Origin: Alphaproteobacteria bacterium
GTDB lineage: Bacteria > Pseudomonadota > Alphaproteobacteria > Bin95
Reading direction: 5' to 3'
DNA: 64,000 bases
NCBI GenBank assembly: GCA_022827685.1
Contig: JAJEIH010000054.1
Span: 1 to 64,000, forward strand
Shown here: piece after piece, positions 27,113 to 36,494 of the stretch
Layout of the letters: every line of letters starts with the position of its first letter
Position numbering within the stretch: the first letter of the stretch is position 1
Program-made: the position numbers and the translations under genes
Notes under the pieces: model-generated
What the model was told of the DNA's origin: nothing
Seen by the model: only the letters and a program-made list of their open reading frames with translations
Databases searched by the model: none

Positions 27113-28398
27113 TCGGCGAAGGGATCGTACATCGCTATCGTGTCTTCGCGGTCCGGTCCCGTGGAAAGCAGGGCCACCGGGCAGCCGATCAGTTCCTCGA
27201 CGCGCCGGACATATTTGACCGCCGTGGCCGGCAACTGGGCCCAGCCCGTGGCGCCCGCCGTGCTCTCGGACCAGCCTTCCAGCCGTTCATAGACCGGCTC
27301 GACCGCCGCCTGATCGGCCTGGCTGGCCGGCAGGCGCGACAGCATGCGCCCGCCGATACGGTATCCGGTGCAGACCTCCAGGGCGTCGAGCCCGTCCAGC
27401 ACATCGAGCTTGGTGAGCGCGATGCCGTGCATGCCCGAAAGCCGCACCGCCTGGCGCACGGCCGCGGCATCGAACCATCCGCAGCGCCGTGGCCGCCCGG
27501 TGACGGTGCCGAACTCGCGGCCGCGCTCGGCAAGATGCGCGCCGACATCGTCCTTCAATTCAGTGGGAAACGGGCCGCCGCCGACGCGCGTCGTGTAAGC
27601 CTTGGCGATGCCGAGCACATAGCCGACCGCGCCCGGCCCCATGCCGCTGCCGACCGCAGCCGCCGCTGCAACCGTGTTCGAGGAGGTCACGAACGGATAG
27701 GTGCCGTGGTCCACGTCGAGGAGGATGCCCTGCGCGCCTTCGAACAGGATCCGCCTGCCGGACCGCCGCAGCCCGTCCAGCCGCTCCCACACGCAATCGA
27801 CGTAAGGCGCCAGCGGGCCGCGGACTTCAACGAGGCCCGCAATGAGCTCGTCCGGCGCGATTTCTTCCGCGCCCCATCCCCGCAGCAGGGCGTTGTGATG
27901 CTCCAGCAGGTGGCCCACCTTGTCGCGGAGCGCCGCATCGTCATACAGGTCGGCGACCCGGATCGCGCGCCGCCCGGCCTTGTCCTCATACGCAACGCCG
28001 ATGCCGCGCCCCGTCGTGCCTATGGCGCCCTTCCCCCGCCTTTGCTCGCGGAGTTGGTCCACGCGCCCGTAGAAGGGCAGGATCAGCGTCGCGCTTTCCG
28101 CGAGGCGCAGCGTTTCGGGAGACACCGCAACGCCCTGCCCGCGCAGGCGGTCCATCTCCTCCAGCAGCGCCCAAGGGTCCACCACCACGCCGTTGCCGAT
28201 GATCGAAAGCGTGCCCCGCACCACGCCGGACGGCAGCAGGGAGAGCTTGTAGGTCTCGTTGGCGACCTGCAGGGTGTGGCCGGCATTGTGTCCGCCCTGG
28301 AAGCGTACTACGACATCGGCCCGCTCGGCCAGCCAGTCCACGACCTTGCCCTTGCCTTCGTCGCCCCATTGCGCGCCGATTACGGCCACATTGGTCAT
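27109..28398 (-). CDS. purA: Adenylosuccinate synthetase
   Basis: A 429-residue enzyme joining IMP and aspartate with GTP in AMP synthesis. The phosphate loop is QWGDEGKGK (about 10-18), the catalytic GGHNAGHT follows (about 38-45), and the C-terminal [11 protein letters not shown]-like segment reads [15 protein letters not shown] lies ten bases before the ATG, which overlaps the hisZ stop (ATGA). Last gene of the serC-serA-hisZ-purA run. Confidence 0.98.
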   Translation of the reverse strand: MTNVAVIGAQWGDEGKGKVVDWLAERADVVVRFQGGHNAGHTLQVANETYKLSLLPSGVVRGTLSIIGNGVVVDPWALLEEMDRLRGQGVAVSPETLRLAESATLILPFYGRVDQLREQRRGKGAIGTTGRGIGVAYEDKAGRRAIRVADLYDDAALRDKVGHLLEHHNALLRGWGAEEIAPDELIAGLVEVRGPLAPYVDCVWERLDGLRRSGRRILFEGAQGILLDVDHGTYPFVTSSNTVAAAAAVGSGMGPGAVGYVLGIAKAYTTRVGGGPFPTELKDDVGAHLAERGREFGTVTGRPRRCGWFDAAAVRQAVRLSGMHGIALTKLDVLDGLDALEVCTGYRIGGRMLSRLPASQADQAAVEPVYERLEGWSESTAGATGWAQLPATAVKYVRRVEELIGCPVALLSTGPDREDTIAMYDPFAD

Positions 28399-29519
28399 TC
28401 CGGGTCTCCGTCCAGGGATTCGATGCCGCCGGCGCCCAGCAGGTAGCTGCAGCCGAGGCGGCGCGCTTCGGCTTCCGGATCGCCTGCCGGCGCAAGCGCC
28501 TGCACCGTAATCCAGCCGTCGGCCTGCCAGCGCCGGCGTTCCGCGCCGCCCGTGCCGTGAGGCAGGAACAGGCGGGACCGCGGCGCAGGCGGCGTCAGCA
28601 GGCGGTGGATGGCGTCGAGATAGAGAGTGACGCCCGTGCCCGTCTCGCCCTCGGCGCGGTAGCGGCCGCCGCGGCCCACTTCGCCGCGACCGCCGCTCGC
28701 GAACAGGCTGAACGCCGCGCCCGAGTAATACTGGAAGCCGCGGTGCTCCACCGGATCGACGGTGATCCGCAGCCCGGGGGCCGCCGCCGCCACTGCCGCC
28801 GCAACGTCCAGCAGGCGGTCCCGAAGCGCGGCCGCGGCCGCCGGCAGGTCCAGCGAAGAGAGCGCCGGCGCCACCGTCTCGTAAGGACCGGTCGCCGCCA
28901 TCAGGGCCGTGAAGCGCGGCCCGCCCCGCGCCGCGACGGCCGCCGCATCCTTGCGGCCGAGCGCATCGCCCAGCACGGCGTCGTCCTCGAGGCCGGCATC
29001 GGCGAGCAGCGCCCTCACCAGCGCCGGCGCGCCCAGGTCGATGCTCACCCCCGGCGCACCCAGCGCCTCCAGCGCCTCGTAGCCGAGCCGGGCGACCTCG
29101 GCGTCGGCCGACACGCTTTCCGCGCCGATCAGCTCGACCCCGGCCTGGGCCACCTGGCGCTCGGCGTGGAGCTGGGAGACGCCGACCCGCAGCACCTGCC
29201 CCGCATAGGCAAGGCGCAGCGGGCGCGGCTCGCCGGCAAGCCGGGTGCGCGCAATCCGGGCGACCTGCAGCGTCATGTCGGAGCGCAGCGCCAGCATGTG
29301 CTGCGAAACCGGGTCCATGATGCGGAAGGTGTCGGCCGCAATCGCCGCGCCTTCGTCGGCGAGGAAACTCGTCTCGAACTCGGCGAGCGGCGGGTCCACC
29401 CGCTCGTAGCCGTTCAGCGCGAAGAGCTCCAGCAGGCGCGCCTCCACGGCCGCCTCGAAGGCGGCGTCAGGGGGCAGGACATCGCGCAGTCCCGCCGGAA
29501 GCAAGGCTCTGTCGGTCAT
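28395..29519 (-). CDS. hisZ: ATP phosphoribosyltransferase regulatory subunit
   Basis: A 374-residue histidyl-tRNA-synthetase paralog, HisZ. The class II fold is visible ([59 protein letters not shown]), but the tRNA-binding anticodon domain is missing. It activates a short-form HisG for the first step of histidine synthesis. Overlaps purA by four bases. The short HisG is not in this window. Confidence 0.93.
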   Translation of the reverse strand: MTDRALLPAGLRDVLPPDAAFEAAVEARLLELFALNGYERVDPPLAEFETSFLADEGAAIAADTFRIMDPVSQHMLALRSDMTLQVARIARTRLAGEPRPLRLAYAGQVLRVGVSQLHAERQVAQAGVELIGAESVSADAEVARLGYEALEALGAPGVSIDLGAPALVRALLADAGLEDDAVLGDALGRKDAAAVAARGGPRFTALMAATGPYETVAPALSSLDLPAAAAALRDRLLDVAAAVAAAAPGLRITVDPVEHRGFQYYSGAAFSLFASGGRGEVGRGGRYRAEGETGTGVTLYLDAIHRLLTPPAPRSRLFLPHGTGGAERRRWQADGWITVQALAPAGDPEAEARRLGCSYLLGAGGIESLDGDPE

Positions 29520-29590
29520 GGTGCGAACTGCTTGCGGCGGCCCCAAGGCTACACGGTTTGGCCGGAATGTTGCACGACGGACCGCCCCGC

Positions 29591-31168
29591 TCAAAACCGC
29601 AGCACCAGGGGGCGGGCGATGGTGTCCGGGAGGGCGGCGATGCGCTCCAGCACGCGCTCGGGGCAGTCTTCGTCGATTTCGATCAGCGCGAGCGCATGGC
29701 CGCCCGCCGCCGGCCGGCCGAGATGGAAGTTGGCGATGTTGACGCCTTCCTCGCCCAGGATCGTGCCTATCTTGCCGATGACGCCCGGCCGGTCGTGGTT
29801 CCTGAGGAAGAGCATGATCGACCCGAACGCCGCCTCGAAATGGATGTCCTGCACGCGCACCAGCCGCAGCCGGTCTCCGAACAGCGTGCCGGCAACGGTG
29901 CGGCTGCGCCCGCCCATGGCGGCGCGGACCTCGATCAGCGCCCGGTAGCCGTCCGCCTCGCCGGTCGAGGTTTCGCGAAGCTCGATGCCGCGTTCGCGGG
30001 CGATCAGCGGGGCGTTCACCATGTTGACCGAGTCGAGCTGGCTCGACAGCACGCCCTGCAGCACCAGGCCGGAGAGCGGGCGCGTGTTCAGCCGCGCCAT
30101 GTCTCCCCGCCAGGCGATGTCGATGCCGGTGATCGCATCGTCGCAAATCTGCCCGACAAAACGGCCGAGCGCGTCCGCCAGGCCCATATAGGGCTTGAGC
30201 CTCGGCGCCTCCTCGGCGGTGACCGAAGGCGCGTTGAGGGCGTTGACGACGGCGCCGGTATTGAGGAAGGCCGCGATCTGGCCGGCCACCTCGACCGCCA
30301 CATTCTCCTGCGCCTCCGCCGTGGAGGCGCCGACATGGGGGGTCGCCACCACGTTCTCGCGGCCGAAAAGCGCGCTCGCCTCCGCCGGCTCGACCTCGAA
30401 GACATCGAAGGCCGCGCCGGCCACATGGCCGCTGTCCAGCGCGGCCGAGAGGTCCGCCTCGACGACGAGCCCGCCGCGCGCGCAATTGACGATGCGCACG
30501 CCGGGCTTCATCCGGGAGATCGCGTCCGCGTCGATCATGCCGCGCGTCCGGTCGGTCAACGGCGTGTGCAGCGTGACGAAATCGGCTTCGGCGAAGAGCG
30601 CCTCCAGACCCACCTTGGCGGCGCCGAGGTCCCGCGCCCGGTCCTCGGAAACGAAGGGATCGAAAACCAGGACCCGCATCGCGAGCCCGCGCGCCCGCTG
30701 GCAGACGGCGGCGCCGACATTGCCGCAGCCGATGACGCCGAGCGTCTTGCCGGCGATCTCGCTGCCCATGAAGCGGGACTTCTCCCACTTGCCGGCCTGG
30801 GTCGAGCGGTCGGCCGCCGGTATCTGGCGCGCGAGCGCGAACAGCAGCGCAATCGCGTGCTCGGCCGTCGTGACCGTATTGCCGTAGGGCGTGTTCATCA
30901 CGACCACGCCGCGCTCCGTCGCCGCCGTGATGTCGATATTGTCCACGCCGATGCCGGCGCGGCCGACGACCTCCAGGTCGGGCGCGCTGTCTAGCAGGCC
31001 GGCCGTGACCTCCGTGGCGGAGCGCACCGCCAGGCCGTGGACGCCCGCCATCCGCGCGGCGAGCGCTTCCGGCGCGAGACCCGGCGCTTCCTCGACCTCC
31101 AGCCCCGCCGCGCGGAGGATTTCTCCGGCGCGGGCGCTCAGGCGGTCAGCGATCAGCACCTTCTTCAT
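29591..31168 (-). CDS. serA: D-3-phosphoglycerate dehydrogenase
   Basis: A 525-residue long-form PGDH. The NAD-binding loop is GVIGCGNVGAAV (about 145-156), with the 2-hydroxyacid signatures MKPGVRIVNCARGGLV and AFDVFEVEP and the catalytic His in VVATPHVGAST. An intervening domain (about 315-450) and an ACT domain (about 450-525; DRPGVIGKIGTILGEEGVNIANF) follow, so serine feedback is likely. Eight bases separate it from the serC stop. Confidence 0.97.
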   Translation of the reverse strand: MKKVLIADRLSARAGEILRAAGLEVEEAPGLAPEALAARMAGVHGLAVRSATEVTAGLLDSAPDLEVVGRAGIGVDNIDITAATERGVVVMNTPYGNTVTTAEHAIALLFALARQIPAADRSTQAGKWEKSRFMGSEIAGKTLGVIGCGNVGAAVCQRARGLAMRVLVFDPFVSEDRARDLGAAKVGLEALFAEADFVTLHTPLTDRTRGMIDADAISRMKPGVRIVNCARGGLVVEADLSAALDSGHVAGAAFDVFEVEPAEASALFGRENVVATPHVGASTAEAQENVAVEVAGQIAAFLNTGAVVNALNAPSVTAEEAPRLKPYMGLADALGRFVGQICDDAITGIDIAWRGDMARLNTRPLSGLVLQGVLSSQLDSVNMVNAPLIARERGIELRETSTGEADGYRALIEVRAAMGGRSRTVAGTLFGDRLRLVRVQDIHFEAAFGSIMLFLRNHDRPGVIGKIGTILGEEGVNIANFHLGRPAAGGHALALIEIDEDCPERVLERIAALPDTIARPLVLRF

Positions 31169-31176
31169 CGCCGCGC

Positions 31177-32328
31177 TCAGAGCTTCCCGACCTCGGCCTC
31201 GAAGGCCCAGTCCAGCCAGGGCATGAGCGCCTCCAGGTCGCTGCGCTCCACGGTGGGGCCGGCCCAGATGCGCAGGCTCGGCGGGGCGTCGCGGTGGTTG
31301 GCGATGTCATGCGCCGCGCCCTCGGCGTCGAGCCGGGCCGCCAGCGCCTGCACGAAGGCCCTCAGCCGGTCCTCGGGCAGGCCGGCGACCCGGGGATCGG
31401 TGAAGGCGAGGCAGACCGAGGTCGGCGAGCGCGCCGCCGGGTCGCGCGCGAGGAAGTCGATCCAGTCCGTCCGGGCCACCCATTCCCCGATGACGGCGGC
31501 ATTGGCGCGGGTTCGGGCGACGGTCCCGGCGAGGCCGCCGACGCTCTCGACCCAGGCCAGCGCATCGAGCGCGTCCTCGACGCACAGCATGGAAGGGGTG
31601 TTCAGCGTCTCGCCGCGAAAGACGCCGTCGATGAGCGCGCCGTTCCGGGTCAGCCGGAAGACTTTCGGCAGCGGATGCGGCGGCGTCCAGGCCAGCAGCC
31701 GCTCGACCGCGCGCGGGCCGAGCGCCAGCATGCCGTGCGCCCCCTCGCCGCCGATGGCCTTCTGCCAGGACCAGGTGACGACATCGAGCCGGGACCAGGG
31801 CATGTCGATGCCGAACACGGCCGAGGTGGCGTCGCAGATCGCGAGGCCGCGCCGGTCTTCGGCGATCCACTCCCCATCGGGCAGGCAGACCCCGGAGGTG
31901 GTGCCGTTCCACACGAAAACGAGGTCGCGGCCGGGGTCCGCTTCCGACAGGTCGGGCAGGCCGCCATATTCTGCTTCCAGCAGGCGCATGTCCGCGATTC
32001 CGAGATGGTCGCGGACATCCACCGCCCATTGCGCCCCGAAGTTCTCCCACGCCAGCACATCGACGCCGCGCGCGCCGAGCAGGGACCAGAGCGCCATCTC
32101 GACGGCCCCGGTATCGGAGGCGGGCACGATCGCGAGTCGCCAGTCCTCCGGCATGCCGAGCAGCCGGCGGCTTCTGTCGATGACCTCCGCCAGCTTGTCC
32201 TTGCCGGGCGCGGAACGATGGGAACGCCCCACCAAAGCGTCGGCGAGGACGGCCGGGGACCATCCCGGCCGCTTGGTGCAGGGTCCGGAGGAGAAGTTCG
32301 GATTGGCGGGTCGCACGGTCGGCTTCAT
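31177..32328 (-). CDS. serC: Phosphoserine aminotransferase
   Basis: A 383-residue PLP-dependent enzyme making phosphoserine. The N-terminus MKPTVRPANPNFSSGPCTKRPGW is that of the alphaproteobacterial SerC branch; the PLP lysine is in SWQKAIGGEGAHGML and PASDTGAVEMALW binds the phosphate. I start at MKPT on family grounds; an in-frame ATG five codons upstream (32343) is possible. First gene of the serine-histidine-purine operon, with a structured leader before it. Confidence 0.93.
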   Translation of the reverse strand: MKPTVRPANPNFSSGPCTKRPGWSPAVLADALVGRSHRSAPGKDKLAEVIDRSRRLLGMPEDWRLAIVPASDTGAVEMALWSLLGARGVDVLAWENFGAQWAVDVRDHLGIADMRLLEAEYGGLPDLSEADPGRDLVFVWNGTTSGVCLPDGEWIAEDRRGLAICDATSAVFGIDMPWSRLDVVTWSWQKAIGGEGAHGMLALGPRAVERLLAWTPPHPLPKVFRLTRNGALIDGVFRGETLNTPSMLCVEDALDALAWVESVGGLAGTVARTRANAAVIGEWVARTDWIDFLARDPAARSPTSVCLAFTDPRVAGLPEDRLRAFVQALAARLDAEGAAHDIANHRDAPPSLRIWAGPTVERSDLEALMPWLDWAFEAEVGKL

Positions 32329-32348
32329 CGCGTCTCGCACCATTTCGT

Positions 32349-32392
32349 GGCAGCAGGCAACCTATTCCTTGCGCCGCCGCATTCAACGCGGC
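32349..32392 (-). ncRNA. serC leader RNA-like hairpins
   Basis: On the minus strand just before serC, GGCGGCGCAA can pair with TTGCCTGCTGCC across a GGAATAGG loop (32349-32378). A second hairpin, GCCGC-GTTGAAT-GCGGC, lies at 32376-32392. The two stems share three bases, so they cannot both be complete, which would fit a switch. The position and the hairpin/GGAATAGGTTGCC pattern agree with my recollection of the alphaproteobacterial serC RNA motif; I could not run a covariance search. Confidence 0.6.
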
Positions 32393-32453
32393 TGCGAGTC
32401 GCGGAAATGACGGTCAGGCGGATGCGGTGCGGCGAAGCGGCGGGACACGCCGG

Positions 32454-33431
32454 CTACGGTTCGAGGCCGGCGATCATCCTTCGGGCGAGGGCGCGGGCTT
32501 CGGCGCGGTTCGTCGGGATCGTTCCCGTCGGGCCGCGGGCGGCCCAGCCGACGGCGTAGAGGCCAGGCTCCGGCTCCGGGCCAGTGGGCCAGACGCCGTC
32601 TATAGCGGCCTTCCCGTAGCCGATGCAGGTGACGGCAAGGTCGGCCGGCAGGACGCCGCGATCGGTTTGAACTGCCTCCAGCCGCCCTGCACCCAGAAAG
32701 GCCGTTGCCTGTGTGTGGAAATGGAAACGGATCGGAATGCCACGCCCCGGTGGACGCGCCGAAAATTCCTTCAGCATGACGGTGGCCTCGCTGCCCGCAT
32801 CCTCGAAGGCATCCAGATCGGGCCAGGCGGTGGCAAGCTCGCCGATTTCGAGAAGCTCGGCCGGGCTAAAGCGCACGTCTTCCGGGCCGCCGCGGATCAG
32901 CAGGTCGATGCGCTCCAGCGCCAGCGGATTCAGGCAGTCGATCTCGCGGTGTTTCGCCAGCAGGCGGACGGCGTCGAGCGCGACATTGCCGGCGCCGACG
33001 ACGACCGCCCGCCTTGCTCCGGCGAGACGGGCCGGCGGGGCGGCCTCGGGGTGGCCGTTGATCCAGCGGATGAAGTGCCCGGACGGTTCGGCCAGCTCCT
33101 CCCCGGGGACGCCCAGCCTGCGGTCCACCGGCGCGCCGGTCGCCAGCGCCACGGCGTCATAGTCGCGGCGGAGGGAGGCGAGGCCTATGTCGCGGCCGAC
33201 CTCGACGCCGAGATGGAGCCGCGCCGCGCCTTTGTCGAACGGCCGGCGCAGCACGCGGGTAATGGCGCGTGTCGCCTCATGGTCCGGGGCCACGCCGAAG
33301 CGCACCAGGCCGAAAGGCTCGTCCAGCCGCTCGAACACGTCGATGACGGCGCCGGGCGCGGCCCGGCCGAGCGCGTCCACCAGGTAGCAGCCCGCCGGGC
33401 CGGACCCGGCGATAGCGAAACGGGCCGTCAA
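32454..33431 (-). CDS. FprA/adrenodoxin-reductase-like FAD-dependent NADPH oxidoreductase
   Basis: A 325-residue flavoprotein. FAD-binding loop AIAGSGPAGCYLVDAL (6-21), then RLDEPFGLVRFGVAPDH, the typical adrenodoxin-reductase block, and the NADPH loop VVVGAGNVALDAVRLL (about 148-163). It is shorter than classical FprA (about 450) but covers both dinucleotide domains (last block PTNRAEARALARRM). Its start overlaps the boxB stop by four bases (ATGA). Such enzymes pass electrons from NADPH to a ferredoxin or flavodoxin. In this place it is the natural candidate for the reductase of benzoyl-CoA epoxidase, normally BoxA. That assignment is inference. Confidence 0.85.
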   Translation of the reverse strand: MTARFAIAGSGPAGCYLVDALGRAAPGAVIDVFERLDEPFGLVRFGVAPDHEATRAITRVLRRPFDKGAARLHLGVEVGRDIGLASLRRDYDAVALATGAPVDRRLGVPGEELAEPSGHFIRWINGHPEAAPPARLAGARRAVVVGAGNVALDAVRLLAKHREIDCLNPLALERIDLLIRGGPEDVRFSPAELLEIGELATAWPDLDAFEDAGSEATVMLKEFSARPPGRGIPIRFHFHTQATAFLGAGRLEAVQTDRGVLPADLAVTCIGYGKAAIDGVWPTGPEPEPGLYAVGWAARGPTGTIPTNRAEARALARRMIAGLEP

Positions 33432-34852
33432 TGCAGCTTCACATACTCGTAATCGACCGGCTTGCCGTCGATGCCGCGCGCGGGCGGGGCGATCCAGCCC
33501 GCCATCTTTCCGGGCTCGGTGACGGCGTGCATCAGCGAGCGGATATACGCCTTGTCTTCCTCCGTCGGCAGCCAGCCGGGCAGGCGCTTGCGGTAAAGGT
33601 CGTCGGCCATCGGCGCGCCGTCGGGGGCGACGGAGGCCCCGGCCCAGCGGCCGATGGTGCGGCGGAAGCGCGTCGAGGGCAGGAAGAGTTCGGCGTCGAA
33701 GCCCGCGCGCCTGATCGTCCGGTTCCAGCGCGTCATGCCGATGGCGCAGTCCTTCACATAGAGGCCGCGCGTGATCTCGTTCATCGCATTGCGGGTCGGC
33801 ACCTCCTCCTCGGCGACGCCGCCCGCTTCGTCAGGCACCGCGATGCGCTCGGCGGTGTCGAGGCACACATGGTCCTCGAACGTCGCTTCGTCGGGCCGGC
33901 CCTTGAGGCCCGCGGCGAAATAGGTTGCGGCGTTGGACGAGGTCTCGGAGCCGAACAGGTCGAGCGAGGAGGAGAACCAGAAATTGATGTAGCGCTGGAG
34001 CGTCGGCAGGTCGATGGCGCCCTGGCCGCGCACCGCGTCCGGGTCGTCGGTGCCGAGGGCCTGCATCACCTCCAGCGTGCGCCGGACGATCCGCCCGATG
34101 CCCGTCTCGCCGACGAACATGTGGTGGGCCTCTTCCGTCAGCATGAAGGAGCAGGTGCGCGCGAGCGGGTCGAAGGCCGACTCGGCGAAGGACTTCAGCT
34201 GGTACTTGCCGTCCCGGTCGGTGAAATAGGTGAACATGAAGAAGGAGAGCCAGTCGTCTATCGGCTCGTTGAAGGTAGTCAGGATGCGCGGATTGTCCGG
34301 GTCGCCGGAGTGGCGGTAGAGCAGTTCCTCCGCCTCCTCGCGCCCGTCGCGGCCGAAATGGGCGTGCAGCAGATAGACCATCGCCCAGAGGTGGCGGCCC
34401 TCCTCGACATTGACCTGGAAGAGGTTGCGCAGGTCGTAGAGCGAGGGGCAGCTGTGGCCGAGGCGGCGCTGCTGCTCGACCGAGGCGGGCTCGGTGTCGC
34501 CCTGCGTCACGATCAGCCGGCGGAGCGCGGCCCGGTGCTCGCCCGGAACCTCCGGCCAGACGGGCTTGCCCATCTCGTCGCCGAAGCCGATGGTGCGGTC
34601 CCGCTCCGGCTCGGCGAGGAAGATGCCCCAGCGGTATTCCGGCATCCGCACATAGCCGAAGCTGGCCCAGCCCCTGGCGTCGACCGCCGTGGCGGTGCGC
34701 AGATAGACGTCCGCCGCCTGGAAGCCCTCGGGCCCGAGTTCGCTCCACCAGTTGAGGAAGCGCGGCTGCCAGTGCTCCAGCGCGCGCTGCAGCCGCCGGT
34801 CGGCGGAGAGATCGATATTGTTGGGGATGCGCCCCCGGTAATCGACAGCCAT
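33428..34852 (-). CDS. boxB: Benzoyl-CoA 2,3-epoxidase
   Basis: A 474-residue diiron oxygenase, the length of known BoxB. It converts benzoyl-CoA, O2 and two electrons to 2,3-epoxybenzoyl-CoA. The iron ligands of the family map onto Glu121, Glu151 and His154 (NVEEGRH), Asp212, and Glu241 and His244 (TEEAHH), all present. The N-terminus RGRIPNNIDLSADRRLQRALE HWQP and segment LFQVNVEEGRHLWAMVYLL are characteristic. The ATG shares one base with the boxC stop (TGATG), and the stop overlaps the FprA-like gene. No ligand is missing, so it should be active if electrons are supplied. Confidence 0.96.
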   Translation of the reverse strand: MAVDYRGRIPNNIDLSADRRLQRALEHWQPRFLNWWSELGPEGFQAADVYLRTATAVDARGWASFGYVRMPEYRWGIFLAEPERDRTIGFGDEMGKPVWPEVPGEHRAALRRLIVTQGDTEPASVEQQRRLGHSCPSLYDLRNLFQVNVEEGRHLWAMVYLLHAHFGRDGREEAEELLYRHSGDPDNPRILTTFNEPIDDWLSFFMFTYFTDRDGKYQLKSFAESAFDPLARTCSFMLTEEAHHMFVGETGIGRIVRRTLEVMQALGTDDPDAVRGQGAIDLPTLQRYINFWFSSSLDLFGSETSSNAATYFAAGLKGRPDEATFEDHVCLDTAERIAVPDEAGGVAEEEVPTRNAMNEITRGLYVKDCAIGMTRWNRTIRRAGFDAELFLPSTRFRRTIGRWAGASVAPDGAPMADDLYRKRLPGWLPTEEDKAYIRSLMHAVTEPGKMAGWIAPPARGIDGKPVDYEYVKLH

Positions 34853-36474
34853 CACACACGCCTCCAGTCGAAGCCCGGCCGCGCACCGGTGCCGAAACGC
34901 TTGAGCGCCCCGTCCTCGCCTACGGCGTTGGGGCGGCTGAAAATCCAGTTCTGCCAGGCGGAGAGCCGGCCGAAGATCTTGGTGGCGAGCGTCTCCGCGC
35001 CGCCGAAGCGCAGGCTCGCCTCCATGCCGGTCAGCGCGTCCGGCGAGAGCGCCGCGCGCTCCTCCAGCGCGATGCGCACCTCGTCGTCCCAGTCGAGTTC
35101 GTCCGGCGCGAAGGTCACGAGCCCGGCGGCCAGCGCCTCTTCCGGGCCGAAGCTCGCAGCCTCGAATTCCGGCACCGCGCCCGAGAAGCGGCAGTCGAGG
35201 CGGGTGCGCCCGTTCGCCGTTTCGAGGCCGCACCGGTTCAGCGCGCCGAACGCGATCCGGGGCGCGGTCTCCGGCTCGTCGAGAGGAAGGAACATGAAGC
35301 TGCGGTCGGCGGCGAGCGCCAGTTCCAGCAGCGGGCCGGCGAAGCAGGAGCCGGGCTCGATGAGCGCGATCAGCGAGCGTGAGGTGACGTCCAGCCGGGC
35401 GAGCGCGCGCCGCCACCAGGCGATGGTCTCACGCAGGAATCGGTCCGTTTCAGCACCGTCGGCCAGCAGCGCATCCACGGCCAGCAGCGCCTCCGGGTCG
35501 CCCTCGGTCTTCAGCACCCAGGCGCCGACCTGCTCGTGGTTTGTGCGCAGCATCAGCACCGCGTCTTCGAGCTCGCGCGCGGCGGCGAGCGGCCACCAGT
35601 GGGCGGCGCGTTCGACCGCAACCGGCGCGGCGGGACCGGAGACCGTGATTTCCGCGAGCCGGCGCGCATCGTCGATCCGCACCCGTACATTCGGGTAGCG
35701 GTAGCCGTCCGCTTCGATATGCCGTTCCAGCGGCGTAAGCGCCACCGGGTCGCCCGCGGGAAGGCCGGGTCGGGCGGCGAGTTCCTCCGCGCGCGCCTTC
35801 ACCGCGGCCTCGAAGCGCTGCGGCGGCGCGGTGCGGTCCACCAGGCCCCATTCGAGCGCCCGGCGGCCGCGCGCGCCGTCGGGGTCGGTGCAGAACACGT
35901 CGGCGAGGTCGCGGCGGACGCGGCGCTTGTCGGTGATGCGTGTCAGCCCGCCCGTGCCCGGCAGCACGCCCAGCAGCGGCACTTCCGGCAGGCTGACCGC
36001 GCTCGACCGGTCGTCCACCAGCCAGATCTCGTCGCAGGCGAGCGCCAGCTCGTAGCCGCCGCCCGCCGCCGTGCCGTTGCAGGCGGCGATGAAGGCGATG
36101 CCGGAGCGCCGGCTCGCATCCTCCATGAAGTTGCGGGTCTCGTTGGTGAACCGGCAGAAATTGACCTTCGCGGCATGGCTCGACTGGCCGAGCATGTAGA
36201 TGTTGGCCCCGGCGCAGAACATGCGCTCCATGTCGCTGGTGACGATGACCGCGCGCACTTGCGGATGCTCGAAGCGCAGCCGGTTGAGGGCGTCGTTCAG
36301 CTCGATATCGACGCCGAGATCGTAGGAGTTCTGCTTGAGCCGGTAGCCCGGACGGAGACCCCCGTCTTCATCCACCCTGAGCGTGAGAGTGGCGACGGCT
36401 CCCTCGACGGCGAGCGACCAGTGCCGGTAGCTCTCCGGTTCGCGGTCGTAGGCGATGAGCGCATTGTCGATCAT
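34852..36474 (-). CDS. boxC: 2,3-Epoxybenzoyl-CoA dihydrolase
   Basis: A 540-residue member of the crotonase superfamily, opening the epoxide ring to a dihydro-aldehyde-CoA and formate. Oxyanion-hole segments are MFCAGANIYMLGQ and CNGTAAGGGYELALACD, followed by LPEVPLLGVLPGTGGLTR; the second, degenerate crotonase-like half (about 290-540) is typical of BoxC. The C-terminus AWQNWIFSRPNAVG is also characteristic. It lies 7 bp past the boxR stop, and a candidate operator covers its Shine-Dalgarno region (AGGAA on the minus strand). Confidence 0.96.
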   Translation of the reverse strand: MIDNALIAYDREPESYRHWSLAVEGAVATLTLRVDEDGGLRPGYRLKQNSYDLGVDIELNDALNRLRFEHPQVRAVIVTSDMERMFCAGANIYMLGQSSHAAKVNFCRFTNETRNFMEDASRRSGIAFIAACNGTAAGGGYELALACDEIWLVDDRSSAVSLPEVPLLGVLPGTGGLTRITDKRRVRRDLADVFCTDPDGARGRRALEWGLVDRTAPPQRFEAAVKARAEELAARPGLPAGDPVALTPLERHIEADGYRYPNVRVRIDDARRLAEITVSGPAAPVAVERAAHWWPLAAARELEDAVLMLRTNHEQVGAWVLKTEGDPEALLAVDALLADGAETDRFLRETIAWWRRALARLDVTSRSLIALIEPGSCFAGPLLELALAADRSFMFLPLDEPETAPRIAFGALNRCGLETANGRTRLDCRFSGAVPEFEAASFGPEEALAAGLVTFAPDELDWDDEVRIALEERAALSPDALTGMEASLRFGGAETLATKIFGRLSAWQNWIFSRPNAVGEDGALKRFGTGARPGFDWRRV

Positions 36475-36477
36475 ATA

Positions 36478-36494
36478 TGCACTATATTTCCTGT
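36478..36494 (-). promoter_or_regulatory. Candidate BoxR operator, boxC side
   Basis: ACAGGAAATATAGTGCA on the minus strand is 16/17 identical to 37356-37372. It overlaps the last codons and stop of boxR and the region just before the boxC ATG. Either it is a BoxR operator or a shared translation-initiation segment. The half TGCA is the recognised core of BoxR operators in betaproteobacteria as I recall them, but the full spaced pair is not clear here. Confidence 0.5.
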
